A stretch of 15,348 nt of DNA from Paludibacter sp. (GTDB lineage Bacteria; Bacteroidota; Bacteroidia; Bacteroidales; Paludibacteraceae). The DNA lies in NCBI GenBank assembly GCA_030655595.1, contig JAUSNQ010000208.1:1-15348 (forward strand), written 5' to 3'. Below the pieces are notes generated by a model, which was not told where the DNA came from, ran no database searches, and was given only the letters and a program-made list of their open reading frames with translations. The translations under genes and the position numbers were made by a program. Of this stretch, positions 7,450 to 15,318 are shown in pieces. How positions within the stretch are numbered: the stretch's first letter is position 1; each line of letters starts with the position of its first letter.

Positions 7450-8631
7450 TTAAAAGAAGTGTTTTACATAGGTTTCCATATCCTTATCACCTCTACCAGA
7501 AACATTCAGCACAACGATATCATCAGGATGAAAATTTGCCTTTTCCTTTTTTAAAATAGCGATGGCGTGAGCCGATTCAATAGCTGGAATAATACCTTCC
7601 AACTTGGTCAGTTCAAAGGCAGCTTCAAGTGCTTCATCATCGTTGATGGCATAAACCTTCGTTCGTCCAATTTCAGCATAATGCGCATGCGCAGGACCAA
7701 TACCCGGATAATCCAATCCAGCTGAGATAGAATACGGTTCAATAATTTGTCCGTCTGCATTTTGCATTAACAACGATTTAAATCCATGAATAATGCCTAT
7801 TGTACCCACATGGATGGTTGCAGCAGTTTCGCCAGAATCAATCCCCAGTCCACCTGCCTCTGCCGAAATAATCTTCACCCTATCATCCTCTAAATAATGG
7901 TAATAAGTCCCCATTGCATTACTACCTCCACCCACACAAGCAAGCAAGTAATCCGGATAATCGCGACCGACTTGCTCCTGCAATTGAGCTTTAATCTCCT
8001 CACTGATAACCGATTGAAAGAAAGCAACCATTTCAGGGTAAGGGTGCGGGCCGACTGTCGACCCAATGATGTAAAACGAATCTGGATTTGAACACCAGTA
8101 CCGAATGGCTTCGTTGGTTGCATCCTTCAAAGTCATGTTACCACTGGTTACCGGTTCGACCGTTGCTCCGAGCATACGCATCTTCTGAACGTTCAGGAAT
8201 TGTCTTTCCACATCCGTCTTACCCATGAATACGATACATTCCATACCCATGAGGGCACAAGCAGTCGCCGTTGCCACACCATGTTGTCCGGCACCGGTCT
8301 CGGCAATGATACGTGATTTGCCCATGCGTTTTGCCAACAAAATCTGTCCCAGCGAATTATTAATTTTATGTGCTCCGGTATGGTTCAGGTCTTCTCTTTT
8401 CAAATAAATCGTGGCTCCATATTTTTCAGATAATCTTTTCGCATGATACAAAGGTGAAGGTCGACCTACATAGTTTTTCAACAAATCATAATAGGTGGCT
8501 TTGAACGCAGCATCTTCTTTGATTGCATAAAAAGCCTCTTTGAGTCGCTCTACCGCTCCATGCAGAATTTCAGGAATATATGCACCCCCATATTCACCAT
8601 AATAACCATTCTCGTCCGGTTGATTTTTCAT
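7450..8631 (-). CDS. trpB: Tryptophan synthase beta chain
   Basis: A 393-residue PLP enzyme that condenses indole with serine to give tryptophan, working with TrpA. The Schiff-base lysine is Lys89 in NHTGAHKINN. Glu111 opens ETGAGQHGVATA, and the PLP phosphate loop is GGGSNAMG (234-241). The C-terminal NVSGRGDKDM is the usual family signature. This is the canonical TrpB1 type (the short, alpha-dependent form) rather than TrpB2. It is the first structural gene of the operon, about 57 bases after the attenuator, so it is the gene most directly controlled by it. A trpB-first order is typical for Bacteroidota. Confidence 0.98.
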   Translation of the reverse strand: MKNQPDENGYYGEYGGAYIPEILHGAVERLKEAFYAIKEDAAFKATYYDLLKNYVGRPSPLYHAKRLSEKYGATIYLKREDLNHTGAHKINNSLGQILLAKRMGKSRIIAETGAGQHGVATATACALMGMECIVFMGKTDVERQFLNVQKMRMLGATVEPVTSGNMTLKDATNEAIRYWCSNPDSFYIIGSTVGPHPYPEMVAFFQSVISEEIKAQLQEQVGRDYPDYLLACVGGGSNAMGTYYHYLEDDRVKIISAEAGGLGIDSGETAATIHVGTIGIIHGFKSLLMQNADGQIIEPYSISAGLDYPGIGPAHAHYAEIGRTKVYAINDDEALEAAFELTKLEGIIPAIESAHAIAILKKEKANFHPDDIVVLNVSGRGDKDMETYVKHFF

Positions 8632-8635
8632 TTTT

Positions 8636-8686
8636 ACACTTTTAACTTAACACTTAATCAATTCAGCAGCACAACAGTTCAACAAC
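8636..8686 (+). repeat. Low-complexity repetitive words between attenuator and trpB
   Basis: The segment reads as short iterated words: TTAAC/TTAACAC/TTAA next to a run of roughly 9-base units of CAATTCAGC, AGCACAACA, GTTCAACAA type. It resembles the other short-period intergenic repeats of this window in style but not in sequence. It could be plain AT-rich drift. Confidence 0.25.
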
Positions 8687-8687
8687 T

Positions 8688-8725
8688 AAAAAAAGGCTTA
8701 TCGTGAGTTCCGACAAGCCTTTTTT
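8688..8725 (-). terminator. trp attenuator: intrinsic terminator hairpin
   Basis: In the minus-strand RNA, bases 8725..8711 pair with 8703..8689: an A/U outer part, a GGCUU/AAGCC core, one G-U wobble and UCG/CGA, about 15 pairs, around a 7-base loop GAACUCA. Seven U residues (8694..8688) close it. It lies between the Trp-rich leader peptide and trpB, as an attenuator should. Because the outer stem is A/U on both sides, it could also stop transcription coming from the left. Confidence 0.9.
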
Positions 8726-8759
8726 AATATATTCTCTTTAGATAAATATTATGGTTGTA

Positions 8760-8822
8760 TTACCCACGAACTAAATTCCGTAAGTGCCACCACCATGCTG
8801 TATTTAACAAATTTCGTTTCAT
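8760..8822 (-). CDS. trpL: trp operon leader peptide (20 residues, three consecutive Trp)
   Basis: ATG 8822 opens MKRNLLNTA, then WWW (codons at 8795..8787), then HLRNLVRG and a TAA stop at 8762..8760. Three UGG codons in a row in a 20-codon frame immediately upstream of a terminator and the trp operon are the classic sign of a leader that senses charged tRNA-Trp. It has no Shine-Dalgarno sequence, which is normal in this phylum; the region before the start is A-rich. The last codons form the 5' arm of the predicted antiterminator, which couples translation to the RNA fold. The peptide itself probably has no function after synthesis. Confidence 0.9.
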   Translation of the reverse strand: MKRNLLNTAWWWHLRNLVRG

Positions 8823-8841
8823 TTTGATTTTATTTCGTCGG

Positions 8842-8873
8842 CAAAGATAATGATGTAATTTTAATTACGCAAA
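8842..8873 (-). promoter_or_regulatory. trp operon promoter
   Basis: On the minus strand TTTG (8873..8870), a 20-base spacer and TATCTTTG (8849..8842) match the Bacteroides consensus fully. The leader start codon follows 19 bases after the -7 box, so the 5' UTR before the peptide would be only about 13 bases. The promoter sits 54 bases after the infB stop, and no clear terminator for infB is visible in between. Confidence 0.85.
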
Positions 8874-8927
8874 TATAATTTCAATTTTTAAATACAACTG
8901 TATCAATATTCAAAAACCCAAATCCAT

Positions 8928-11900
8928 TTACAATGTTTTTTTCACTTCAGTTTCTTCGTAACTTTCAATCATATCTCCAACCCTGATGTCGTTGTAATTT
9001 TTGATATTCAACCCACATTCGTAATTGGTTCCGACTTCTTTAACATCTTCCTTGAATCGTTTAAGCGACTCAAGTTCGCCGGTAAAGACAACAATTCCAT
9101 CGCGGATAATATGCACTTTGTTGGAGCGTTTAATTTTACCTTCACGAACCAAACATCCGGCAATGGTGCCGACTTTGGTAATCTTAAAGACCTCTTGAAC
9201 CTCCACAGTTGCAGTAACTTCCTGTTTAATTTCAGGCGACAACATCCCTTCCATGGCAGATCTGATTTCTTCAATTGCATCATAAATGATTGAATACAAA
9301 CGTACATCAATTTCTTCTTTCTCAGCCATTTTGCGGGCACTTGCCGAAGGTCGTACCTGGAAACCACAAATGATGGCATTGGATGCAGCTGCTAACATAA
9401 TATCAGAATCCGAAATAGCACCTACCGCTTTGTGAATCACATTTACCTGTATATTCTCTGTCGAAAGTTTTAATAAAGAGTCAGCCAATGCTTCCACAGA
9501 ACCATCCACATCACCTTTTACAATGATATTTAATTCTTTGAAATCACCCAATGCGATACGACGACCCAACTCGTCCAATGTGAAATGTTTTTTGGTACGC
9601 AAACTTTGCTCGCGTTGCAACTGTTCCCTTTTATTTGCGACATCCCGCGCTTCCTGCTCTGTAGGCATGACATTGAAATTGTCACCCGCCTGAGGCGCAC
9701 CATTTAATCCCAATATCAAGACAGGCTCAGCTGGTCGTGCAGTTTGTATTCTCTGATTACGTTCGTTGAACATGGCTTTGACTTTTCCGAAATAAGTACC
9801 GGCCAACACAACATCACCCATATTCAAGGTTCCGTTCTGAACTAAAATAGTTGAAACATAACCTCTTCCTTTGTCTAACGAAGATTCGATTACAGAACCA
9901 AATGCGCGTTTATCCGGATTGGCTTTCAACTCAAGCATTTCTGCTTCCAATAATACTTTTTCCAGTAATTCAGGAATACCCCGACCTTCTTTGGCAGAAA
10001 TATCCTGCGACTGGTATTTACCACCCCAATCTTCCACCAAATAATTCATACCTGCTAATGTTTCTTTGATTTTCTCAGGATTAGCTCCCGGCTTATCAAC
10101 TTTGTTAATGGCAAAAACCATTGGTACACCCGCAGCAGATGCGTGATTAATGGCTTCTATGGTCTGAGGCATCACATTGTCATCCGCAGCAACAATGATA
10201 ATGGCAATATCTGTTACTTTAGCACCACGGGCACGCATGGCAGTAAATGCTTCGTGACCCGGTGTATCTAAGAAAGTAATTCTTTGTCCGCCATCCAATT
10301 TAACATTGTAAGCTCCGATGTGCTGTGTAATCCCACCTGCCTCACCGGCAATCACATTCGTTTTACGTATGTAGTCAAGCAATGAGGTTTTACCATGGTC
10401 AACGTGACCCATCACGGTTACAATCGGTGCCCGATGTTGTAAATTGTCATCAGTATCCGGTTCGTCTGATCCAATCGCTTCAACCACATCAGCACTGACA
10501 AATTCAGTTGAAAATCCAAATTCCTCCGCAACGATGTTAATTGTTTCAGCATCCAACCTTTGATTGATGGAAACCATCATGCCGATATTCATACAAGTAG
10601 CAATAACCTCATTTACAGACGCATCCATCATCACAGCCAATTCACTTACCGTTACAAACTCAGTAAGTTTCAAAACTGTTTCCTGATCGCGATCCTGTTG
10701 CTCCTGCTCACTTTGACGGGCTGAATAAGTATCGCGCTTTTCGCGGCGATATTTCGAACCTTTGCCTTTTTTATTTCCTCCTGCCATCCTGGCAAGTGTT
10801 TCCTTGATTTGCTTTTGAACCTCTTCCTCGTTAACAACGGTTTTAAGCGGCTTTTTAAACTTGTCAACGGCTAATTTTGGCTTAATCGTATGTTGTAATG
10901 GCTTTTTCGAGTGATCGGCAGGAAAATGCTCAATATCAACTTTTTGATTTGAGAATCGTTCCCGTTTCTTTTTCTTTTTGTTTTCTTCTTCTTCCTTGAT
11001 TGAAGCAGCCTTTTTGCTATCAACGACCAGGCGGGTTTTATCATCCCGTTCCTTTTTCTTTTGTTCTTTGGTTTTGGGTTTTGGTCGTGTGTTTTGATTG
11101 ATCAAATCCAAATTGATGGTACCCAGCACAACCGGAGTTTTGTCGAGAACCGGCCTTGCAATGGTATATATCTCTGTTGTATCAATATCTGCTTCATCAT
11201 TATTCTCGACATCCACAGGTAGTGCTTTTTCTTCAACTTTTTCTACAGCTTTTAATTCCGGATCTGAAATGGTCTCAACTTGATGTTTTACAGGCTTTTC
11301 AATCTCTTTAGCTTTCGGTTCCTGAGTTTTCGACAATTCTGCCGTTTCAATTTCAACAAGCTCAACTTCTACAGGGACTTCCACGATGGGCTCTTCCTGT
11401 TCGGGTTTAGTTTCTGGTACGATTGTTTCAGGAACTTCAACTTCAATAATTGCCTGCGGAACTTCTTTTACCTCTTCAGCCTTAACTTCCTCAATCTTAA
11501 CTTCTTCAACCTTGGCGTCCTCAACTTTTACTTCCTCGATTTTTACTTCTTCAACCTTAACTTCCTCCTTGATTGGCTCTTGTTTCTTAGGTTTTGCGTC
11601 CAAATCAATCTTTCCAACTTGTTTGAAGGAAGGCAATTGATCCTTAGGCACTTCTACCGGAATCACATTTTCTTCTTTTTCAACCGGTTTCTTTTCGCCG
11701 AAACCTTCCAAAGCAACTGTGGGTGATTTCTCCTTGAGATGCCTTTCCTGACTGATACGCTCTGACTCCATCTTCAGAGCCATATCTTTGTTGAATTCCT
11801 TAACCAATAACAGATGTAGGTCATCCGACAATTTCAAATTGGGATCACCGGCAATCTTATTACCTTTCTTTGTTAAAAAATCAACGGCAGTTGTTATACC

Positions 11901-11942
11901 GATATTTAATTCTTTACAAGCTTTACTTAATCTTATGGGCAT
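8928..11942 (-). CDS. infB: Translation initiation factor IF-2
   Basis: A 1004-residue GTPase that brings formyl-Met-tRNA to the 30S subunit and promotes 50S joining. An N-terminal helical module (about 1-50, beginning [23 protein letters not shown]) precedes a long charged linker (about 55-420) with an acidic pentapeptide repeat at 125-161. A second small IF2-N-like module lies at about 424-478. The G domain shows GHVDHGKT (512-519), [10 protein letters not shown] (536-545), DTPGH (559-563), NKVD (613-616) and SAK (649-651). Domain II and the tRNA-binding C-terminal domains follow to the end. The linker makes it longer than E. coli IF-2 (890), as is usual in Bacteroidota. It is the third gene of the rimP-nusA-infB unit, 70 bases after nusA. 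Confidence 0.98.
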   Translation of the reverse strand: MPIRLSKACKELNIGITTAVDFLTKKGNKIAGDPNLKLSDDLHLLLVKEFNKDMALKMESERISQERHLKEKSPTVALEGFGEKKPVEKEENVIPVEVPKDQLPSFKQVGKIDLDAKPKKQEPIKEEVKVEEVKIEEVKVEDAKVEEVKIEEVKAEEVKEVPQAIIEVEVPETIVPETKPEQEEPIVEVPVEVELVEIETAELSKTQEPKAKEIEKPVKHQVETISDPELKAVEKVEEKALPVDVENNDEADIDTTEIYTIARPVLDKTPVVLGTINLDLINQNTRPKPKTKEQKKKERDDKTRLVVDSKKAASIKEEEENKKKKKRERFSNQKVDIEHFPADHSKKPLQHTIKPKLAVDKFKKPLKTVVNEEEVQKQIKETLARMAGGNKKGKGSKYRREKRDTYSARQSEQEQQDRDQETVLKLTEFVTVSELAVMMDASVNEVIATCMNIGMMVSINQRLDAETINIVAEEFGFSTEFVSADVVEAIGSDEPDTDDNLQHRAPIVTVMGHVDHGKTSLLDYIRKTNVIAGEAGGITQHIGAYNVKLDGGQRITFLDTPGHEAFTAMRARGAKVTDIAIIIVAADDNVMPQTIEAINHASAAGVPMVFAINKVDKPGANPEKIKETLAGMNYLVEDWGGKYQSQDISAKEGRGIPELLEKVLLEAEMLELKANPDKRAFGSVIESSLDKGRGYVSTILVQNGTLNMGDVVLAGTYFGKVKAMFNERNQRIQTARPAEPVLILGLNGAPQAGDNFNVMPTEQEARDVANKREQLQREQSLRTKKHFTLDELGRRIALGDFKELNIIVKGDVDGSVEALADSLLKLSTENIQVNVIHKAVGAISDSDIMLAAASNAIICGFQVRPSASARKMAEKEEIDVRLYSIIYDAIEEIRSAMEGMLSPEIKQEVTATVEVQEVFKITKVGTIAGCLVREGKIKRSNKVHIIRDGIVVFTGELESLKRFKEDVKEVGTNYECGLNIKNYNDIRVGDMIESYEETEVKKTL
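11460..11570 (-). repeat. Acidic pentapeptide repeat within infB (K-x-E-E-V)
   Basis: Residues 125-161 of IF-2 are tandem five-residue units such as [15 protein letters not shown] and KAEEV, encoded by a 15-base period. Such charged repeats form a flexible or helical linker between the N-terminal module and the GTPase core. The coding repeat is a likely site of length variation between strains. Confidence 0.8.
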
Positions 11943-12012
11943 GTTCTATTCTAAATTTTTTAAGTGCTTTTTATTGAAATCACAAGCATGCAATACCGCA
12001 ATTCACGATATT

Positions 12013-13287
12013 TTACGAATTGCTTACAATGTCTTCTTCCTCAAATTCGGCCTTCAATATCCTCAGTACCTCATCGATAGTCTCTTCTTCGAGATCTGTG
12101 CGTCTAATCAAATCCTGACGTGGAACTGCAAGCACACTTTTAGCAGTATCATATCCAATGCTTTTGAATGCATCAATTACCCACTGTTCTATTTCGTCGT
12201 TAAATTCATCTAAGTAGATGTCTTCTGTTTCTTCTTCATCATCCAAATCACGATAGACATCAAGTGCATAGCCTGTCAACATACTGGCTAATTTGATATT
12301 CAATCCACCTTTACCGATGGCCTGTGAAACCTCTTCCGGTTTCATGTATATTTCTGCTTTTTTCTCCGCTTCGTTGAAACGAATTGAAGTTATTTTAGCA
12401 GGACTCAGCGATCTTTGAATGAAAAGACTGATGTTATTTGTAAAATTGATCACATCAATGTTTTCGTTGCGTAGTTCACGCACAATACCGTGAATACGTG
12501 AACCTTTAACTCCAACACAGGCTCCTACCGGATCGATGCGGTCGTCGTACGACTCAACTGCAACTTTCGCCCTTTCGCCGGGCATGCGGGCAATTTTTTT
12601 GATTGTAATCAATCCTTCGTGAATTTCAGGAACTTCAATCTCAAATAATCTTTCCAGAAAAACAGGTGAAACGCGCGATAAGATGATCTTCGGATTGTTG
12701 TTTTTATTTTCAACCATGGCAACAACCGCACGAACGGTATCGCCTTTGCGATAAAAATCTGTTGGAATTTGTTCGGTTTTGGGTAAATACAACTCATTGC
12801 CTTCATCATCAATCAAAAGCATTTCCTTTTTCCAGATTTGGTACAACTCTGCACTCACAATCTGACCAATTTTTTCGCTGTATTTAGCAAACACACTTTC
12901 CTTTTGAAGTTCTAATATCTTAGAAGATAATGTTTGTCGCAGATTGAGAATGGCTCGTCTGCCAAAACCCATAAAATCAACGGTATCAGTCACTTCCTCA
13001 CCCACTTCATAATCTTCGTCAATTTTCTTTGCTTCCGAAAGTTTGATTTCGATATTCTCATCCTCAATATTTTCATCTTCAACTACCGTACGGTTGCGGT
13101 AAATTTCAAAGTCACCCTTATCCGGATTAATAATCACGTCATAATTGTCGTCACTTCCAAACATTTTCGAAATAACACTTCTGAATGATTCTTCCATCAC
13201 AGAAATCAGGGTAGTTCTATCGATACTTTTCAACTCTTTAAATTCCGAAAAAGTATCAATCAAATTAATCGCTTCTTTTTTGCTCAT
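12013..13287 (-). CDS. nusA: Transcription elongation/termination factor NusA
   Basis: A 424-residue RNA polymerase-binding factor controlling pausing, termination and antitermination. Domains in order are an N-terminal polymerase-binding domain (about 1-125), an S1 domain (about 130-205) ending at NPKIILSRVSP, and two KH domains. The first KH contains VGACVGVKGSRIHGIVREL (254-272) and the second EVSQAIGKGGLNIKLAS (319-335). An acidic C-terminal helical region (about 350-424) follows. It lacks the two full acidic repeats of E. coli NusA (495 residues), so it is shorter, as is common outside Proteobacteria. It starts 3 bases after the rimP stop, which suggests co-translation. Confidence 0.97.
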   Translation of the reverse strand: MSKKEAINLIDTFSEFKELKSIDRTTLISVMEESFRSVISKMFGSDDNYDVIINPDKGDFEIYRNRTVVEDENIEDENIEIKLSEAKKIDEDYEVGEEVTDTVDFMGFGRRAILNLRQTLSSKILELQKESVFAKYSEKIGQIVSAELYQIWKKEMLLIDDEGNELYLPKTEQIPTDFYRKGDTVRAVVAMVENKNNNPKIILSRVSPVFLERLFEIEVPEIHEGLITIKKIARMPGERAKVAVESYDDRIDPVGACVGVKGSRIHGIVRELRNENIDVINFTNNISLFIQRSLSPAKITSIRFNEAEKKAEIYMKPEEVSQAIGKGGLNIKLASMLTGYALDVYRDLDDEEETEDIYLDEFNDEIEQWVIDAFKSIGYDTAKSVLAVPRQDLIRRTDLEEETIDEVLRILKAEFEEEDIVSNS

Positions 13288-13290
13288 AGC

Positions 13291-13758
13291 TTATTTAAAT
13301 CTAATGATCAGTTTTGTTGTTTTAATATTTTTGTATGAGAATAACATTTCTTCTTGTATAATTGTCTTGCGTTTGGCGCCTTCGGGCTTAACCGCTTTTT
13401 CAACTGTCAATCTAAATTCTTCGTCACCCGCAAAAGCCAAAATTCCGGTGTGCTTGATGCCGTCTGCTGATAACACTTCAACCTCGTTTCCAACGTTTTT
13501 TTGATATTGTTGCAGGACTTTAAATGGTGAAGTTAAACCGGCTGAACTCACCTCTAACTCATAATCTTCCTCTTCCCTATCGAATTTTGATTCGATGTAC
13601 CGTGTTAACTGCACACAATTTTCCACAGAAACACCTTCGAAAGAATCGATTTCAATCATAATTCGATTATCCAATGTGATTTTTAAATCGACCAGATATA
13701 ATTCACCTGTCAATAAAAATTCTCTAACTACCTCACTTACTGAGTCTTTACTTATCAT
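13291..13758 (-). CDS. rimP: Ribosome maturation factor RimP
   Basis: A 155-residue cytoplasmic protein needed for 30S subunit assembly. Two-domain family features are visible: the N-terminal half with LYLVDLKITLDNRIMIEIDSFEGVSVENC, then LEVSSAGLTSPFK (residues about 83-95 of this start), and a C-terminal SH3-like part beginning near NVGNEVEVLSADG. I choose ATG 13758. A longer frame could open at GTG 13803, but its added codons would cross a stable hairpin and lie almost at the predicted transcription start. The ATG gives the usual family length of about 150-155. The gene heads the conserved rimP-nusA-infB unit and is preceded by its own promoter. Confidence 0.95.
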   Translation of the reverse strand: MISKDSVSEVVREFLLTGELYLVDLKITLDNRIMIEIDSFEGVSVENCVQLTRYIESKFDREEEDYELEVSSAGLTSPFKVLQQYQKNVGNEVEVLSADGIKHTGILAFAGDEEFRLTVEKAVKPEGAKRKTIIQEEMLFSYKNIKTTKLIIRFK

Positions 13759-13781
13759 AATCTGACTTATTTCAACAATAA

Positions 13782-13799
13782 AGGGGACTGTTGTCCCCT
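13782..13799 (-). promoter_or_regulatory. GC-rich hairpin in the 5' UTR of rimP
   Basis: In the minus-strand RNA AGGGGAC (13799..13793), the loop AACA and GUCCCCU (13788..13782) form a perfect 7-bp stem in otherwise AT-rich DNA, followed by UUUAUUGUUG. It lies between the predicted transcription start and the rimP ATG. The U-tract is broken, so it looks more like a regulatory or stabilising stem than an efficient terminator, although partial attenuation is possible. Confidence 0.7.
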
Positions 13800-13819
13800 C
13801 CACATATCATATTCGCTTG

Positions 13820-13850
13820 CAAAGATAGTTATATTTTTCGAATCTACAAA
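13820..13850 (-). promoter_or_regulatory. Promoter of the rimP-nusA-infB operon
   Basis: TTTG (13850..13847), a 19-base spacer and TATCTTTG (13827..13820) on the minus strand match the Bacteroides -33/-7 consensus. The -7 box is identical to those at 8849..8842 and 10..3. It lies in the 151-base gap between the GNAT-like gene and the preferred rimP start, so the translation block need not rely on transcription from the ACP gene. Confidence 0.85.
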
Positions 13851-13909
13851 TTTGTCGTTATTTCAATATTCATTCAGATACAGGCTCAAACGCATCATTT
13901 CTACAAGGC

Positions 13910-14989
13910 TTATACAAAGGCACAATCGCCATCTCCATCCTGAATGTCTTGTGTTTGTATTTTGAATTCTTTTGAGAAAGCAATGGTTTTGATTTGCTCA
14001 CGAACCAAAACAAATGGATGATTATTTTTTTGTATAGCTTGTACAATGCTGGCATTGAATGTCAAGAAAGTATTTATATTATTTTCAATCAACAGTTTAT
14101 ATAAAACATCCTTGAAAGTTGAACCTGAATTTGGATTGTGATAACAATAGCTCAGTTTGGCATTTCCATCACGCACCAACAACATGAAAAATCCTGTCAT
14201 TTGGTTGATTTCGTGAATTTTAACTAAAAACACTTGAAAACTTTTTACATGGTGCGAGAATGAATATTTTTGATTTGTATCTGCCGGCTCCTCGGTTATC
14301 CACGGATAATCCAATATCCAATTTAACTCGGTTTGATTCCGACGAAATAATTCATGTTCATTGTGCTTTGCTAGATAAAAGGCAGTTTCTTCATCAACCC
14401 GATCAATGATTTGATAACTCAGATGCTTGCTTTGCAACTTCTTTTTCCAGATCGAAAGTATAGGTTTATAAATAAAATTCAGCAACCAATCTAAAACAAG
14501 GAGCAAAAAACGAATGTGTTTAAATGACGCTTTTCTTGCCGGTAAAATATCAGCTAAATTTAACTTTAAATATCCACGCACACCGCATTGCTCAACAATT
14601 CTGAACCCCATCATCAAACTTAACAGTCCTGTTGTATGAGGTGTAAGTTCCGGAAAAAAAAGTTGACCGTTTGTTATTTTGCTTGCCATATAAAATAGTT
14701 GCATGGCTCCATTGTGCTTTTCATTTTCATTTGCCCACCAACAGCTATTCCACCAGATTTTTTGTTGTTTTCTCTCGCATATCAGTATGTCCGGGAGGAG
14801 ACCTATAAACGACAACAATTTATTGTCTTCGTATGCAATGATCAATGCTACATCATCCTCAGATGCACGCGGATTATGTGCTTGCGACAAGGCTCTTAAT
14901 CTCGTGATCGGGATTTGTGGCAACTCCTGAAAGCGTGAAGAATTAACAAACGTAATCAACTCACCGACCTTGATTATCTCAATTTGCAT
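13910..14989 (-). CDS. Probable GNAT-family acyltransferase-like protein
   Basis: A 359-residue soluble protein without a signal peptide or clear membrane spans. I read it as a GNAT-fold (possibly double-GNAT) protein from overall pattern: a beta-rich first half with DVALIIAYEDNKLLSFIGLLPD, then a KHNGAMQLFYMASK segment where a GNAT acyl-CoA loop is expected, and a second half with FFMLLVRDGNAKLSYCYHN. The C terminus, IQDGDGDCAFV, resembles the end I associate with Bacteroidota GNAT proteins. A basic, hydrophobic stretch (about 172-205) separates the halves. It begins 4 bases after the carrier-protein gene, so the two are surely co-transcribed, and the carrier may present the acyl group that this enzyme moves. 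Substrate and pathway are unknown, and the family call is moderate. Confidence 0.6.
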   Translation of the reverse strand: MQIEIIKVGELITFVNSSRFQELPQIPITRLRALSQAHNPRASEDDVALIIAYEDNKLLSFIGLLPDILICERKQQKIWWNSCWWANENEKHNGAMQLFYMASKITNGQLFFPELTPHTTGLLSLMMGFRIVEQCGVRGYLKLNLADILPARKASFKHIRFLLLVLDWLLNFIYKPILSIWKKKLQSKHLSYQIIDRVDEETAFYLAKHNEHELFRRNQTELNWILDYPWITEEPADTNQKYSFSHHVKSFQVFLVKIHEINQMTGFFMLLVRDGNAKLSYCYHNPNSGSTFKDVLYKLLIENNINTFLTFNASIVQAIQKNNHPFVLVREQIKTIAFSKEFKIQTQDIQDGDGDCAFV

Positions 14990-14993
14990 AGTG

Positions 14994-15236
14994 TTATGTT
15001 GTTTTCGAGGTTGTTTTCGATTGCAAAGCTAAAATAATATCAGCAACATTGTTGATTGCTATTAATTCGTCTAATTCGAATGACACCCGGAAATGATTTT
15101 CAATGGCTGATATCAATAAAATATGATTCATTGAGTTCCATTGATGAATTTCTTTTGCAGAGGTAGCCGGCGTAATTTCAATATTCGGATTCTCAAAAAC
15201 AGATTTGAATATTGAGTCCCCTCTGATTACCCCCAT
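14994..15236 (-). CDS. Acyl carrier protein-like protein
   Basis: An 80-residue four-helix carrier-protein candidate. The expected modified serine is Ser35 in HQWNSMNHILLISAIENHF. The usual DSL tripeptide is NSM here, with the aspartate before the serine replaced by asparagine and the leucine by methionine. The rest of helix II (hydrophobic positions and acidic residues) and helix III (FELDELIAINNVADIILAL) fit carriers such as those found in surface-polysaccharide and secondary-metabolite loci. It is not the housekeeping fatty-acid ACP, which has DSLD and lies elsewhere in the fab cluster. It is coupled to the GNAT-like gene 4 bases downstream. No good promoter was recognised in the 112 bases before it. 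Confidence 0.75.
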   Translation of the reverse strand: MGVIRGDSIFKSVFENPNIEITPATSAKEIHQWNSMNHILLISAIENHFRVSFELDELIAINNVADIILALQSKTTSKTT

Positions 15237-15298
15237 TTTTCAAAAAGTTGAAAAATGCATAATTTTGGGTTTTTATACGTTATTATTTTGGCTACAAG

Positions 15299-15318
15299 TG
15301 CAAACACAATAATTTGCA
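15299..15318. repeat. Short inverted repeat upstream of the ACP-like gene
   Basis: TGCAAA (15299-15304) and TTTGCA (15313-15318) form a 6-bp dyad with an 8-base spacer, 63 bases upstream of the ACP-like start. It could be an operator or chance in AT-rich sequence. No promoter boxes with good spacing were found around it. Confidence 0.2.

Larger units (their letters stand above)
8688..8838 (-). ncRNA. trp leader RNA with alternative structures (Bacteroid-trp type)
   Basis: Transcription should start a few bases after the -7 box, near 8835-8838. The RNA holds the leader peptide frame and three possible pairings. The terminator stem is 8725..8689. A competing antiterminator pairs UCGUGGGU (8769..8762, the last leader codons) with ACUCACGA (8708..8701, the terminator loop plus part of its 3' arm); all 8 positions pair, including one G-U. 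A third, imperfect pairing joins AUGGUGGU at the Trp codons (8796..8789) with ACAACCAU (8758..8751), 7 of 8. Stalling at the Trp codons leaves the antiterminator arm free, while a ribosome at the stop codon covers it. A leader of this kind was described earlier for Bacteroidota as the Bacteroid-trp motif; that this copy belongs to it is my inference from layout. Confidence 0.8.

Noticed and set aside
11280..11726. Plus-strand 148-codon open frame rich in Phe and Asn
   Set aside because: It is the antisense of the Glu/Lys/Val-rich IF-2 linker; the composition mirrors the charged repeat, and the real frame is on the other strand.
11788..12213. Plus-strand 141-codon open frame
   Set aside because: It runs antisense across the ends of infB and nusA, both certain genes, and shows no recognisable protein pattern.
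13145..13504. Plus-strand 119-codon open frame
   Set aside because: It is antisense to the nusA start and rimP end, with no promoter and no family resemblance.
13759..13803. Fifteen extra N-terminal residues for RimP starting at GTG 13803
   Set aside because: The added codons span a stable hairpin only about 10 bases after the predicted transcription start, and family length fits ATG 13758.
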